DNA from: an uncultured Pelagibacteraceae bacterium
Lineage (GTDB): Bacteria > Pseudomonadota > Alphaproteobacteria > Pelagibacterales > Pelagibacteraceae
Assembly: GCA_902634935.1 (NCBI GenBank)
Contig: CACPMF010000005.1
Span: 1-64,000 of the forward strand
Length of the DNA: 64,000 nt
Direction of reading: 5' to 3'
In this document: in pieces, positions 44,929-55,357 of the stretch
Numbering within the stretch: the first letter of the stretch is position 1
Layout of the letters: each line of letters opens with the position of its first letter
Notes under the pieces: generated by a model
Seen by the model: the letters and a program-made list of their open reading frames with translations, nothing else
Databases searched by the model: none
What the model was told of the DNA's origin: nothing
Program-made: the position numbers and the translations under genes

Positions 44929-45173
44929 TAGTTGATAAAGTTTCTTAAATTAAAATATTCATATTTTACTAATAAATAAATGATTATAAATATAATTGAT
45001 GTAATCAAAGTAGAATAACCAATTTTTTTTAAAATTTTAGGATTTTCGGGAGCTCCTGGATCAACACCTTCTATATTTTCTTTTTTTTCCCTATTTACAT
45101 CAATTGGCAGTATTGCGAAAAATATAATCCACCATAGACAAACAAAAACTACTAATGATCCTGTAATACTCAA
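44928..45173 (-). CDS. DUF1467 small membrane protein
   Basis: The 81-residue protein has two membrane helices (about 4-24 and 53-72). The motif WWIIFFAILPIDVN and a short acidic loop with EGVDPGAPENPKI match DUF1467, an uncharacterised alphaproteobacterial family usually found beside proS. It overlaps proS by 1 base and begins directly after rnj. Function is unknown. Confidence 0.85.
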   Translation of the reverse strand: MSITGSLVVFVCLWWIIFFAILPIDVNREKKENIEGVDPGAPENPKILKKIGYSTLITSIIFIIIYLLVKYEYFNLRNFIN

Positions 45174-46832
45174 CTATATCCTCACTAAATTTATATTTGT
45201 GAGGGGCCTTTTGCCAGTTTTTTCTTTTGTATATTTTCTACAAGTTGATTTTAAAGCCTCAATAAGATTTGTTTCCTGTTTTTTATTATTCATTGAAAAT
45301 GTTTTTGTAGTTTTTTCAATTTCTTCCTCAAGACCGTGTTGAAATTCTTCTTTTTCATAGATAGGTAAACCTTTGAAAGTTAATAAAGGCCTATTATGAA
45401 TATTTCCCTTCGGAGTAATCAAAATTGTTGCCTCAACAAAACCATTTGCTGATAAATTTTTTCTTTCTTTTATTGATTGTGCGTCTTCTTCAACACTAAT
45501 ATTACCATCAACATACAACTTTCCACTCGGGGCTTTATCACAAACTTCTGGTTTTTCTCCTGGATATAGTCTTACAATATCTCCGTTTTCTACTTTAACA
45601 GGATAAGGAACTTGCATTTCTTTTGCAAAGTTTATGTGTTCTATCATGTGTCGATGTTCGCCGTGCACTGGAATTACAGACTTAGGTTTAATCCAATTAT
45701 ACATATCTTTTAAATCTTCTCTATTTGGGTGACCTGATACGTGTATAAATTCACTATCCTCAGAAATAACTTCAATACCCTCTTTAACTAATTGATTATG
45801 CAGTTTATATAATTTTTTTTCATTACCAGGAATTATCTTTGATGAAAAAATAACTGCATCACCCCTCTCTATAAATACGTCGGGATGAATATAATTAGCT
45901 ATTCTAGTCATGGCACCCATAGGCTCTCCTTGACTGCCTGTGCATAAGTAAACAATTTTTTCTCTTGATATATTTTTTACATCTCTAGAGTCTAGGGGTT
46001 CAATTACGGTATTTAAATATCCACATTGTCTTGCAGCTTTATAGATTCTATGCATTGATCTTCCAACTAAAGCAATTTGTCTTCCAGTCTTTTCTGCACA
46101 ATAAAATGCACTCTCCATTCTTGCTACATTTGAAGCGAACGAAGTAATAATAATTCGCTTATCAAGTCTTTCCATTACTTTCAGCATATTTTTTCTTACA
46201 TCTAATTCTGAGCCTGCTCTTCCAGCGCTAAATACATTTGTTGAGTCACAAATCATTGCAAGAACACCTTCTTTGCCGATCTCTTTTAATCTATTAGAGT
46301 TTATATTTTCACCAATCAGTGGGTCAGGATCACATTTCCAGTCGCCTGTATGAAGTATATTTCCTACAGGTGTTTCTATTTTTAGACCGTTTGGCTCAAG
46401 AATTGAATGAGTTAAGGTTACAAACTCAATCTTAAATGGAGTAAGATTTAATGTACTGTTTAATTGAACAATTTTTAAATATTCTGAAATGTCTATTTTT
46501 TTCTCTTTAAATTTTTCATTAATTAGAACCGATGTAAATGGTGTTGCAAAAATTTTACATTTTAATTTTGGCCAAATGTGCGCTATGGCCCCTATGTGAT
46601 CTTCGTGTGCATGAGTCAAAACTATCCCGAGTAAATCATCTCTTTTATCAACTATGAAACCAGGGTCGGGGTATATTAAATCTACGCCAGGTACAGTATC
46701 ATCTGCAAATGTAACACCTATATCAACAATTATCCATTTTTGATTATCAGCTTTACCATAAGCAAATAGGTTCATATTCATGCCGATCTCTCCAGATCCA
46801 CCTAAAGGACAAAAAATTAATTCTTCTTTCAT
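45174..46832 (-). CDS. rnj: Ribonuclease J
   Basis: The 552-residue metallo-beta-lactamase/beta-CASP nuclease has the zinc motif HAHEDH (His74, His76, Asp78, His79), HTGDWKCD, STNVFSAGRAGSE and the beta-CASP segments TGSQGEPMGAM and VSGHPNREDL followed by PVHGEHRH. RNase J cuts RNA and degrades it 5' to 3'; in Alphaproteobacteria it helps process rRNA and mRNA. It lies between coaX (5-base gap) and the DUF1467 gene. Confidence 0.95.
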   Translation of the reverse strand: MKEELIFCPLGGSGEIGMNMNLFAYGKADNQKWIIVDIGVTFADDTVPGVDLIYPDPGFIVDKRDDLLGIVLTHAHEDHIGAIAHIWPKLKCKIFATPFTSVLINEKFKEKKIDISEYLKIVQLNSTLNLTPFKIEFVTLTHSILEPNGLKIETPVGNILHTGDWKCDPDPLIGENINSNRLKEIGKEGVLAMICDSTNVFSAGRAGSELDVRKNMLKVMERLDKRIIITSFASNVARMESAFYCAEKTGRQIALVGRSMHRIYKAARQCGYLNTVIEPLDSRDVKNISREKIVYLCTGSQGEPMGAMTRIANYIHPDVFIERGDAVIFSSKIIPGNEKKLYKLHNQLVKEGIEVISEDSEFIHVSGHPNREDLKDMYNWIKPKSVIPVHGEHRHMIEHINFAKEMQVPYPVKVENGDIVRLYPGEKPEVCDKAPSGKLYVDGNISVEEDAQSIKERKNLSANGFVEATILITPKGNIHNRPLLTFKGLPIYEKEEFQHGLEEEIEKTTKTFSMNNKKQETNLIEALKSTCRKYTKEKTGKRPLTNINLVRI

Positions 46833-46837
46833 TTTAA

Positions 46838-47584
46838 TTACTTAATTAAATCTGATGCTTTCAATACACCATTTATCGTTAAATCTTTGTCTAGTTTAAC
46901 TTTTCTATTTATTGAATTTTTGAATAAGTGAGACAAACCACCAGTTAAAACAATCATAAATTTTTTTCGAGTTTGTTTAATAATCAATTTAATTATATTG
47001 TCAATTAAACCGTTATAACCAAGATAAAAACCAGAATTAATTGCAGAAGTTGTATTTTTTCCTATAACATTTTTAATTTTTTTTAAATTTATTTTAGGAA
47101 TTAAGGAGGCTTTGTAAGTTAGATTATCAAGCGACAATTGAACACCTGGAGCAATAACGCCTCCAATATAATTTTTATTAATTACTATATCAAAAGTTGT
47201 TGCTGTTCCAAAATCTATAATAATAAAATTTTTATTAGGTTCTAAAACTGATATTGCATTTGCAAGTCTATCAGACCCTACTTGATTTTTTTTTACTTTA
47301 ATTTTAATTAATTTTTCAATTTTAAGTTTTTTTAATTCATAACATTTTTTATTAGTAATTTTTTCAAAATATTTTTTTATTTTTATAAATTTATTTGGAA
47401 CCACTGAACAAAATAAAATTTTATCTATACCTTTTAAATATTTTTTCAAGAAACTAAAATGTAAGCTTAATTTATTCAGATTTAATAAAATTGGATTAAT
47501 CCTCTTTTTCAAGATTAATTTTTTATAATTACTATATAAAGAAATCTTTATATCTGTGTTACCAATATCGCCTACTAAAATCAT
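46838..47584 (-). CDS. coaX: Type III pantothenate kinase
   Basis: The 248-residue ASKHA-fold kinase starts coenzyme A synthesis. Asp6 in LVGDIGNTDIKIS forms the phosphate loop, QVGSDRLANA and IIDFGTATTFDIV hold the catalytic Asp and nucleotide site, and GGVIAPGVQLSL follows. It overlaps birA by one base, the usual birA-coaX pair. Confidence 0.95.
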   Translation of the reverse strand: MILVGDIGNTDIKISLYSNYKKLILKKRINPILLNLNKLSLHFSFLKKYLKGIDKILFCSVVPNKFIKIKKYFEKITNKKCYELKKLKIEKLIKIKVKKNQVGSDRLANAISVLEPNKNFIIIDFGTATTFDIVINKNYIGGVIAPGVQLSLDNLTYKASLIPKINLKKIKNVIGKNTTSAINSGFYLGYNGLIDNIIKLIIKQTRKKFMIVLTGGLSHLFKNSINRKVKLDKDLTINGVLKASDLIK

Positions 47585-48105
47585 TATATTAAATTTTCAA
47601 TTTTTTTCTCAAAGTTTGTTTTCAACTCTTTTATTAATTCAAATTTTTTAATTTTTTTTTTACTATATTTATTTAGATATGATGTACAATAATTTGGTAT
47701 AATCGGACTATTATTTAAATTAATCCCAATTCCAATGATTATGTACTTCATATTATTTTTAAAAATTGTTTCCTGGAGTATTCCACAAATTTTTGATTGA
47801 TTTATCAGTATATCATTTGGAAGTTTAATATTTATCTTTTCATTAATATGTTTTTTAATAACTTTTTTAACTACGTTTAAATTTATTTTAGTTATATTTT
47901 TTATAGACAAGTTTTTTTTTATAGGAAAAAATATAGATAAAAAAATATTTCCATATTTTGATATCCACTTATTTGTCCGCTGGCCTCTTCCTTTATATTG
48001 TCTTTCTGAGGTGACTAATCCAAATTTTATATTCTGATTAATTAATCTTATCGCTGTAGAATTTGTGCTTTTAACTTTTTTAAAAGGGAATATTTTCAAT
48101 TTCAT
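47584..48105 (-). CDS. birA: Biotin--protein ligase, minimal catalytic form
   Basis: The 173-residue protein keeps the catalytic core: STNS near 13-16, the biotinyl-AMP loop GRGQRTNKW (39-47), NIFLSIFFP, KLPNDILINQSKICGILQE and GIGINLN. It lacks both the N-terminal helix-turn-helix of E. coli BirA and the usual C-terminal SH3-like domain, so it should biotinylate carboxylases but not repress transcription. It overlaps nuoN by one base and coaX by one base. Confidence 0.92.
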   Translation of the reverse strand: MKLKIFPFKKVKSTNSTAIRLINQNIKFGLVTSERQYKGRGQRTNKWISKYGNIFLSIFFPIKKNLSIKNITKINLNVVKKVIKKHINEKINIKLPNDILINQSKICGILQETIFKNNMKYIIIGIGINLNNSPIIPNYCTSYLNKYSKKKIKKFELIKELKTNFEKKIENLI

Positions 48106-49520
48106 TAAATAATATTTATTTTTGAAACTATCTCAGTTAAACCGCTGGGATAAATAAAATATGCTAAAATAAATATAGTTGATACAGCCAATGTTAACTT
48201 TAATCCAAGATGATGGTCTGTTTCAAATTTTTCTTTTTCTTTATCAAAATATATAATTTTTATAATTCTTAGGTAATAAAAAGCAGCTATAACAGTAGAT
48301 AGTAATCCCACAATCGCCAAAAAATACATTTTTTGCTCAATTACAGCCATAAATACATAAAATTTTGCAAAAAAACCTGCAAGTGGAGGTATGCCTGCGA
48401 GTGAAAATAATATTATAAGTAATGAAAATGATAACAATGGGTGATTTTTGGAAAGACCAGATAAATCCTCAATGCTTTCATAATACTCATTATTTCTTCG
48501 CAGCATGAACATGCAGCTAAAGAAAGCTAAATTCATAACTAGGTAAATTGCAATATAGCTTATAGATCCTTGTATTCCCTGATTTGTTCCAGCAGCTAAA
48601 CCAGTTAAAGCATATCCCATATGCCCTATTGAGCTGTAAGCTATAAGTCGTTTTAGATTTTTTTGACCTATTGCAGCAACAGCTCCAAAAATCATAGATG
48701 CAATAGATAAAAATATAATAATCATTTGCCATTGATCGTTCATTTCAGCAAATGGGACATACAAAAATCTTATAAAAACCGATAAGGCTGCAATTTTTGG
48801 CAGTACCGCAAAAAATGTTGTTACTGAAGTTGGGGATCCTTGATAAACATCTGGAGCCCACATGTGAAATGGAACTGCTGAGATTTTAAATGCTAATCCA
48901 ACTAATATAAAAACAATACCAAAAGTAATTCCATATTGGCCTGCATTTGAATTTTCTAAAATAATATTAAAATTTGTAGATCCTGAAAAACCATATATTA
49001 ATGAACAACCATAGAGTAACAAACCTGATGACAGGGCGCTTAGTACAAAATATTTAAGACCAGACTCTGTAGATAAAAGATTTTCTCTATTAAAAGATGC
49101 AAGTACATATAGTGCTAAAGATTGTAATTCAAGACCCATGTAAAATACAATTAAATCGTTTGAACTGATCATTACCATCATTCCTAAAATAGAACTTAAT
49201 ATTAAAATTGGATATTCCATTTTGCTAATATTGTTTATTTCAATATATTTTGAGGAAGTAAGCATCACAAAAATCCCAGACCCAATGGTCAATAATTTCA
49301 TGAATGTTGCCAAACTATCAACTTTGTAACTATTGTTAAAAATTGATAAATCTGAAACTTGGTAAAGATTTAATAATAAGGCAAATATTATAATCAAACT
49401 GAAAGTTGTTAAATTATATATTAATTTTGAACTATTATTTTTAAAAACCCCAAATAGAAGTAAGAACATTATTATTAGTGATAAAAATATTTCAGGTAAG
49501 ATTATTTCTAAATTTTCCAT
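48105..49520 (-). CDS. nuoN: NADH-quinone oxidoreductase subunit N
   Basis: The 471-residue antiporter-like subunit has about 14 membrane helices. Conserved segments include FYMGLELQSLALYVLASF, the helix with FKISAVPFHMWAPDVYQGSP and IAYSSIGHMGYALTG, which carry the key Glu and Lys of the proton path. It is the last gene of the nuo operon and overlaps nuoM and birA by one base each. Confidence 0.97.
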   Translation of the reverse strand: MENLEIILPEIFLSLIIMFLLLFGVFKNNSSKLIYNLTTFSLIIIFALLLNLYQVSDLSIFNNSYKVDSLATFMKLLTIGSGIFVMLTSSKYIEINNISKMEYPILILSSILGMMVMISSNDLIVFYMGLELQSLALYVLASFNRENLLSTESGLKYFVLSALSSGLLLYGCSLIYGFSGSTNFNIILENSNAGQYGITFGIVFILVGLAFKISAVPFHMWAPDVYQGSPTSVTTFFAVLPKIAALSVFIRFLYVPFAEMNDQWQMIIIFLSIASMIFGAVAAIGQKNLKRLIAYSSIGHMGYALTGLAAGTNQGIQGSISYIAIYLVMNLAFFSCMFMLRRNNEYYESIEDLSGLSKNHPLLSFSLLIILFSLAGIPPLAGFFAKFYVFMAVIEQKMYFLAIVGLLSTVIAAFYYLRIIKIIYFDKEKEKFETDHHLGLKLTLAVSTIFILAYFIYPSGLTEIVSKINII

Positions 49521-51013
49521 TATTTCTTTGCAATACTTTGTGTTAAATTTGTATTATAGTTATCTAATAAACTTGTTACAGATGTTTCAATTGAATTTAT
49601 TAATGGCTCTGGATAAAATCCGAAAAATATAATTGGTATTGCTAATAAAATAAGAATTAATAACTCAAATTTTTTTAGATCTTTCATACTTTTAATTTCT
49701 TCATGAATTATTTCACCAAATACAACTCTTTTGTACATCCAAAGTATGTAAGCTGCTCCTAAAATAACACCTAAACTTGCAATAGTTGCAACTAGAAAAC
49801 TTTTTTTGAATGTGCCCATTAAGATTAGAAATTCGCCAATAAATCCGCTTGTACCTGGAAGTCCTAGAGAACCTAGGGCAAATATCATAAATACAATACC
49901 ATATTTTGGCATCACAGTTACTAACCCGCCATATTTTTTTATCAATCTTGTATGATTTCTATCGTAAACAACACCAACGCTTAAGAATAGAGCTGCTGAC
50001 ACTAATCCATGACTGATCATTTGAAATATACTGCCCTCAATGCCTTGTTGCGTCATGGTAAAAATTCCAAGTGTTACAAAACCCATATGCGCAACTGAAG
50101 AATAAGCAATCAACTTTTTCATATCTTCCTGCATTAGAGCAACTAAAGATGTGTAAATAATTGCAATCAAACTTAATGCAAAGACAAGTGGCACAAAATA
50201 TTCAGAAGCTAATGGAAATAATCCTAAAGAAAATCTTATAAATCCATACCCAGCCATTTTTAGTAATATTGCTGCAAGTAAAACAGATCCTGCAGTTGGT
50301 GCCTCAACGTGAGCATCTGGCAACCAAGTGTGTACCGGCCACATAGGTGTTTTTACTGCAAATGAACTAAAGAAAGCTAGCCATAAAAGTTTTTGATATT
50401 GTTCTCCAATTCCAATTTCATACAACTTTTCAACATCAGTTGTTCCAGATATCCAATAAATAGATATTATTGCAATCAACATTAAAACTGAACCTAGCAA
50501 GGTATATAAAAAGAATTTGAAGGCTGAATAAACTCTTCTTTCACCACCCCAGATACCGATAATTAGGAACATAGGTATTAAGCCACCTTCAAAAAATAAA
50601 TAGAAAATTATTAAATCGAGGGAGCAGAAAACTCCAATCATTAGAGTTTCCATTATAAGTATTGCTATTAAAAAATCTTTTAAACGGTGCTTAATTGTTG
50701 AAATTACAGAAATTATACAAATTGGTGTTATAAAAGTTGTAAGTAAAATAAATAAAATTGAAATTCCATCAACCCCTACTTTATAGTTAATAAAACCAGA
50801 TAACCATTCTCTATTTTCTACAAATTGAAAATTAATAGAAGATTTATCAAAAATTAACCAAAGATATATTGAGAGAATAAAGTTTGCTAAAGATATGAAT
50901 AATGCAACATATTTACTGCTTTGATATTTACTATTTGATGATTTTGTAAATAAAATAAACAAAGCACCAATTGTTGGCAGTATTATTAAAGATGAAATGA
51001 TTGGAAAGTCCAT
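49520..51013 (-). CDS. nuoM: NADH-quinone oxidoreductase subunit M
   Basis: The 497-residue antiporter-like subunit shows YLFFEGGLIPMFLIIGIWGG, KTPMWPVHTWLPDAHVEAPT and LIAYSSVAHMGFVTLG, typical of NuoM with its proton-channel Glu and Lys. About 14 helices are expected. It overlaps nuoL and nuoN by one base each. Confidence 0.97.
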   Translation of the reverse strand: MDFPIISSLIILPTIGALFILFTKSSNSKYQSSKYVALFISLANFILSIYLWLIFDKSSINFQFVENREWLSGFINYKVGVDGISILFILLTTFITPICIISVISTIKHRLKDFLIAILIMETLMIGVFCSLDLIIFYLFFEGGLIPMFLIIGIWGGERRVYSAFKFFLYTLLGSVLMLIAIISIYWISGTTDVEKLYEIGIGEQYQKLLWLAFFSSFAVKTPMWPVHTWLPDAHVEAPTAGSVLLAAILLKMAGYGFIRFSLGLFPLASEYFVPLVFALSLIAIIYTSLVALMQEDMKKLIAYSSVAHMGFVTLGIFTMTQQGIEGSIFQMISHGLVSAALFLSVGVVYDRNHTRLIKKYGGLVTVMPKYGIVFMIFALGSLGLPGTSGFIGEFLILMGTFKKSFLVATIASLGVILGAAYILWMYKRVVFGEIIHEEIKSMKDLKKFELLILILLAIPIIFFGFYPEPLINSIETSVTSLLDNYNTNLTQSIAKK

Positions 51014-52926
51014 TATACTAAAATTAATAAAGTTAGTAAAACTGAGAAACCAAGAAGCATTATAAATGCATATTGGTAGATATACCCACTTTGAAATTTA
51101 ACAGCTCTAGCTGAAAAATTTTTTATCACTTTAGATATTCCATCAGGTCCGAATCTATCAATAACTGACCCATCAATTTGTTTCCATAAAAATTTTCCAA
51201 TTCTTTTTGACGGATTTACAAAAATAAAGTCATAAAGTTCATCGAAATACCATTTTTTTTGTAAAAAAATATAAAGTGGTTTATTTATTTTAGCAATTTC
51301 ATCTACAACTGACAAATTTCTTACAAACAGAAAAAATGATAATGGTATTGATATGACAACTAGAGATGGGGTTAAAAATAAAAACCAATTAGGTGGATGA
51401 TCTGTACTTAATGGTTCAAGAAATTTAATTGAACTATTCCAAAATACATAAGATAATTCTTTCCCAATAAATAGATCTTTAAATAGCATGCCAGCAAAAA
51501 TTGCACCAATTGCAAGAATAATAAGTGGTATAAGCATTGTTGGTGGTGACTCATGCATATTATCAATATTTAATTCTGAATTATTATAAGTGCCATGAAA
51601 AGTTTTAAAAATAAGTCTCCATGAATATATTGATGTTAAAAAGGCTGTGAAAATTCCGACGTAGGCTGCATACATTCCAACATTGTTCCCACTTAAATAT
51701 GCAAACTCAATAATTGCATCTTTTGAGTAAAATCCTGATAACAAAGGAAATCCGGTGAGTGCTAGGGTTCCAATTATCATTAAACTATATGTGTAAGGTA
51801 TTTTTTTCCAGACACCTCCCATTAAATTAATATTTTGCTCATCTTTAAACGAATGAATTACAGAACCAGAGCCTAAAAATAAAAGTGCTTTAAAAAAGGC
51901 ATGAGTAAATAAATGAAACATTGCAACATTATATGCTCCAACACCTGCCGCAAAAAACATATACCCTAATTGACTACAGGTTGAATAAGCAATAATTTTT
52001 TTAATATCTGTCTGAACTAAAGCAACACTCGCAGCAAAAATTGCTGTTACCATTCCAATAATAGTTACAACAGATAAAGCTAATTCAGAATATTCATAAA
52101 TTGGTGAACATCTTACGACCAGAAATACTCCAGCTGTTACCATTGTTGCAGCATGAATAAGTGCTGATACGGGCGTAGGGCCTTCCATTGCGTCTGGTAA
52201 CCATGTGTGAAGTAAAAATTGTGCAGATTTACCCATTGCACCGACGAATAAAAGTAAACAAATTAAGTCTACAGAATTGATGTCAAAACTAAGGAAATTT
52301 AATTCCTTATCTAATATATTTGGAATTTGTTGAAAAACTTCATCGTAGTTTACTGTCCCAAATAAATAAAAAATTAAAAAAATACCTAAAGCAAATCCAA
52401 AATCACCAACCCGGTTTACAATAAATGCTTTAATCGCTGCTTTATTTGCACTTTCTTTCTTAAACCAGAACCCAATTAAAAAGTATGAACATAATCCAAC
52501 TCCTTCCCAGCCAAAAAACAATTGTATAAAATTATCAGATGTAACAAGAGTTAACATTGCAAATGTGAATAATGATAAATAAGACATGAAACGTGACTTA
52601 TGTGGATCATGAGACATGTAACCAATTGAATATATATGCACTATGGCCGAGACCAATGTAACAACGACAAGCATAACTGCAGAAAGTGAATCAATATTTA
52701 CTGACCAATTTACATTAAGACTTCCTGAATTTATCCATTTAGCAATAATTAAGTTTTCTGAGTATCCAGTAGCTATAACATTATATAAAACAATAACTGA
52801 TAAAAAAGCTGATATGGAAACAAACAAACTTGTAATTAATTGAGATGCTTTGTCTCCAATTAATTTTCCAAAAAATCCAGATATTATTGATGCAGCGAGT
52901 GGTAAAAATAAAATATAATATCCCAT
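51013..52926 (-). CDS. nuoL: NADH-quinone oxidoreductase subunit L
   Basis: The 637-residue subunit is the distal proton pump with a C-terminal lateral helix. FFGWEGVGLCSYFLIGFW, LLHTWLPDAMEGPTPVSALIHAATMV and IAYSTCSQLGYMFFAAG are diagnostic. It starts one base after the nuoK stop. Confidence 0.97.
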   Translation of the reverse strand: MGYYILFLPLAASIISGFFGKLIGDKASQLITSLFVSISAFLSVIVLYNVIATGYSENLIIAKWINSGSLNVNWSVNIDSLSAVMLVVVTLVSAIVHIYSIGYMSHDPHKSRFMSYLSLFTFAMLTLVTSDNFIQLFFGWEGVGLCSYFLIGFWFKKESANKAAIKAFIVNRVGDFGFALGIFLIFYLFGTVNYDEVFQQIPNILDKELNFLSFDINSVDLICLLLFVGAMGKSAQFLLHTWLPDAMEGPTPVSALIHAATMVTAGVFLVVRCSPIYEYSELALSVVTIIGMVTAIFAASVALVQTDIKKIIAYSTCSQLGYMFFAAGVGAYNVAMFHLFTHAFFKALLFLGSGSVIHSFKDEQNINLMGGVWKKIPYTYSLMIIGTLALTGFPLLSGFYSKDAIIEFAYLSGNNVGMYAAYVGIFTAFLTSIYSWRLIFKTFHGTYNNSELNIDNMHESPPTMLIPLIILAIGAIFAGMLFKDLFIGKELSYVFWNSSIKFLEPLSTDHPPNWFLFLTPSLVVISIPLSFFLFVRNLSVVDEIAKINKPLYIFLQKKWYFDELYDFIFVNPSKRIGKFLWKQIDGSVIDRFGPDGISKVIKNFSARAVKFQSGYIYQYAFIMLLGFSVLLTLLILV

Positions 52927-52927
52927 T

Positions 52928-53239
52928 TCATCCTTTTAAACTGTCAATCTCTTCAACTCTAATTGTTCCTGAATTCCTATAATAAATAACTATAATTGCT
53001 AATCCTATAGCAGCCTCAGCTGCAGCTACTGTTAATATAAATAGTGTAAAAACTTGACCACTGAGATCATTAATAAAAATTGAAAAGGAAACCAAGTTAA
53101 TATTTACGGATAACAAAATTAATTCAATACTCATCAAAATAACAATAACGTTTTTTCTATTTAAAAAAATACCAACCACTCCAATAGTAAATATAATAGC
53201 AGCAAGGGTTAAATAATGACCGAGACCAATACTAAGCAT
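52928..53239 (-). CDS. nuoK: NADH-quinone oxidoreductase subunit K
   Basis: The 103-residue protein has three helices with the conserved glutamates of NuoK ([26 protein letters not shown]) used in proton transfer. It overlaps nuoJ by 8 bases. Confidence 0.97.
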   Translation of the reverse strand: MLSIGLGHYLTLAAIIFTIGVVGIFLNRKNVIVILMSIELILLSVNINLVSFSIFINDLSGQVFTLFILTVAAAEAAIGLAIIVIYYRNSGTIRVEEIDSLKG

Positions 53240-53864
53240 CTATTTTAACTCCTTTTTTTGTTTCTACGTCTATCAATTCAACGCCTTCATTTCTTTCCCT
53301 GGAAATTTGTTTAAAATAGCTTTGTGTTTTTACGCCAGATCGTTTCCTAAAAGTGAGCACAATTGCTCCGATCATAGCAACCAAAAGCACCATTCCTGAT
53401 AATTGAAATAAGTGAACATAGTCAGTGTAAATAACATTACCCAAAGACTGGGTATTTGTTAAATTTAAATTCAGATTTATATTTATAGATTCTTGCAGTT
53501 CAGCTTTGTACTTCCATCCACCTATGACAATCAGTAATTCTGAAAAAATTACTAAACTAACTAAGAGACCTACGGGTATATGAGAGCTACTATCACTTGC
53601 TACGAACCATTCATTTTTCTGCTGTGCAACATTTAACATCATTACAACAAAAAGAAATAAAACTGCAACTGCCCCCACATAAACGATTAACATTATCATT
53701 CCTAAAAATTCTGCTCCTATCATAATAAAAAGGCAGGATATGCTTATGAAATCTAAGATTAAAAAAAAAACTGAATGAACAGTATTTCTTGAAACTGTTA
53801 CCATTATTGCTGAAACAATTGCAATCAAAGAAAAAATATAAAAAACAACTGCGTGTGCTATCAT
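53232..53864 (-). CDS. nuoJ: NADH-quinone oxidoreductase subunit J
   Basis: The 210-residue protein has five helices and the NuoJ pattern ([43 protein letters not shown]). A polar C-terminal tail of about 35 residues follows the last helix. It follows nuoI after 4 bases. Confidence 0.97.
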   Translation of the reverse strand: MIAHAVVFYIFSLIAIVSAIMVTVSRNTVHSVFFLILDFISISCLFIMIGAEFLGMIMLIVYVGAVAVLFLFVVMMLNVAQQKNEWFVASDSSSHIPVGLLVSLVIFSELLIVIGGWKYKAELQESININLNLNLTNTQSLGNVIYTDYVHLFQLSGMVLLVAMIGAIVLTFRKRSGVKTQSYFKQISRERNEGVELIDVETKKGVKIDA

Positions 53865-53868
53865 CTAT

Positions 53869-54354
53869 TTATCGATGAGAACTGTCAGCTTTAATATTTG
53901 CTGCTAAGATACTTTCCCATCTGTCTCCATTTTCTAATAACTTATCCTTGTTATAATAAAGTTCTTCTCTTGTTTGTGTGGCAAATTCAAAATTTGGTCC
54001 TTGTACTATAGCATCTACAGGACATGATTGTTCGCACAATCCACAATATATACATTTTAGCATATCAATATCATATCTAGTCGTTTTACGACTGCCGTCT
54101 GATCTTTCCTGCGACTCAATAGTAATTGCTTGTGCTGGGCAAACTGCTTCACATAATTTACACGCTATACATCTTTCTTCTCCATTTGGATATCTTCTTA
54201 AAGCGTGCTCACCTCTTGCGCGTGGGCTAACAAATCCTTTTTCAAATGGATAATTTATAGTTTTTTTTTGTCGAAAAGACTCTTTAATCGCTATTAATAA
54301 TCCAGATACAAAATCGATCATTAAAATTGTTTTAAAAAATCTTTTTATTTTCAT
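53869..54354 (-). CDS. nuoI: NADH-quinone oxidoreductase subunit I
   Basis: The 161-residue ferredoxin-like subunit binds clusters N6a and N6b through two motifs, [12 protein letters not shown] and [28 protein letters not shown] precedes the first. It links NuoG-side clusters to N2 in NuoB. It follows nuoH after one base. Confidence 0.98.
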   Translation of the reverse strand: MKIKRFFKTILMIDFVSGLLIAIKESFRQKKTINYPFEKGFVSPRARGEHALRRYPNGEERCIACKLCEAVCPAQAITIESQERSDGSRKTTRYDIDMLKCIYCGLCEQSCPVDAIVQGPNFEFATQTREELYYNKDKLLENGDRWESILAANIKADSSHR

Positions 54355-54355
54355 T

Positions 54356-55357
54356 TTAATTTCCCGGTAATAAATCGAAATACATTAAATATCCTGCTGT
54401 TAACACCACCCAAGTTAAAGACAAAGGTAAGAAAACTTTCCAACCAAGTCGCATTAATTGATCGTATCTATATCTTGGAACAATAGCTTTTACTAAAGCA
54501 AATAAGATAAATAATAATAAAATTTTTAGTATTAACCATATTGGTGAGGGAATAACATTAAATGGAAAAATATCTATAGGTGACAACCACCCGCCTAAGA
54601 ATAAGATAGACCCTAATGCACACATTAATAAAATATTAGCATATTCACCTAACCAGAACATTGCATACATCATCCCTGAATATTCAGTTTGATAACCTGC
54701 AACAAGTTCTGCCTCGGCTTCTGGTAAATCAAAAGGAGGTCTATTTGTTTCAGCTAATGCTGAAATAAAAAATATAACAAACATTGGAAATAATGGAATT
54801 ATATACCAAACATTTTCCTGTGCTTTTACAATGTCAGATAAATTTAATGATCCCACGCACAAAAGTACATTTATAATAATTATTCCGATGGAAACTTCGT
54901 AAGAAACCATTTGAGCAGCTGACCTTATTGCTCCAAGAAATGGATACTTTGAGTTAGATGCCCATCCTCCCATTATAATTCCATAAACTCCTAAGGATGA
55001 TACAGCAAATAAATACAGTATTCCTACGTTAATATCTGCAAGAACAAAATCTTCACTAAATGGAATTACTGCCCATGATATTAAAGCAAGAGTCATTGTA
55101 ATAATTGGGGCTAAAATAAAAATTACTTTATTTGAACTAGCAGGGATAATTATTTCTTTAAAAATATATTTTAAAGCGTCAGCTAAAGATTGAAATAAAC
55201 CAAATGGTCCAACAACATTTGGGCCTCTTCTTTTTTGAACAAACGCCCAAACACGTCTGTCTAGCCACACTATCATTGCCACCGAAACCAAAACAGGTAT
55301 TAGCAACATTAAGATTTTCAGAACTTCGGAAAAAAGGAGTGATGCGTAATCTGGCAT
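54356..55357 (-). CDS. nuoH: NADH-quinone oxidoreductase subunit H
   Basis: The 333-residue membrane subunit forms part of the quinone chamber. [52 protein letters not shown] and [15 protein letters not shown] are diagnostic. It overlaps nuoG by one base. Confidence 0.98.
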   Translation of the reverse strand: MPDYASLLFSEVLKILMLLIPVLVSVAMIVWLDRRVWAFVQKRRGPNVVGPFGLFQSLADALKYIFKEIIIPASSNKVIFILAPIITMTLALISWAVIPFSEDFVLADINVGILYLFAVSSLGVYGIIMGGWASNSKYPFLGAIRSAAQMVSYEVSIGIIIINVLLCVGSLNLSDIVKAQENVWYIIPLFPMFVIFFISALAETNRPPFDLPEAEAELVAGYQTEYSGMMYAMFWLGEYANILLMCALGSILFLGGWLSPIDIFPFNVIPSPIWLILKILLLFILFALVKAIVPRYRYDQLMRLGWKVFLPLSLTWVVLTAGYLMYFDLLPGN

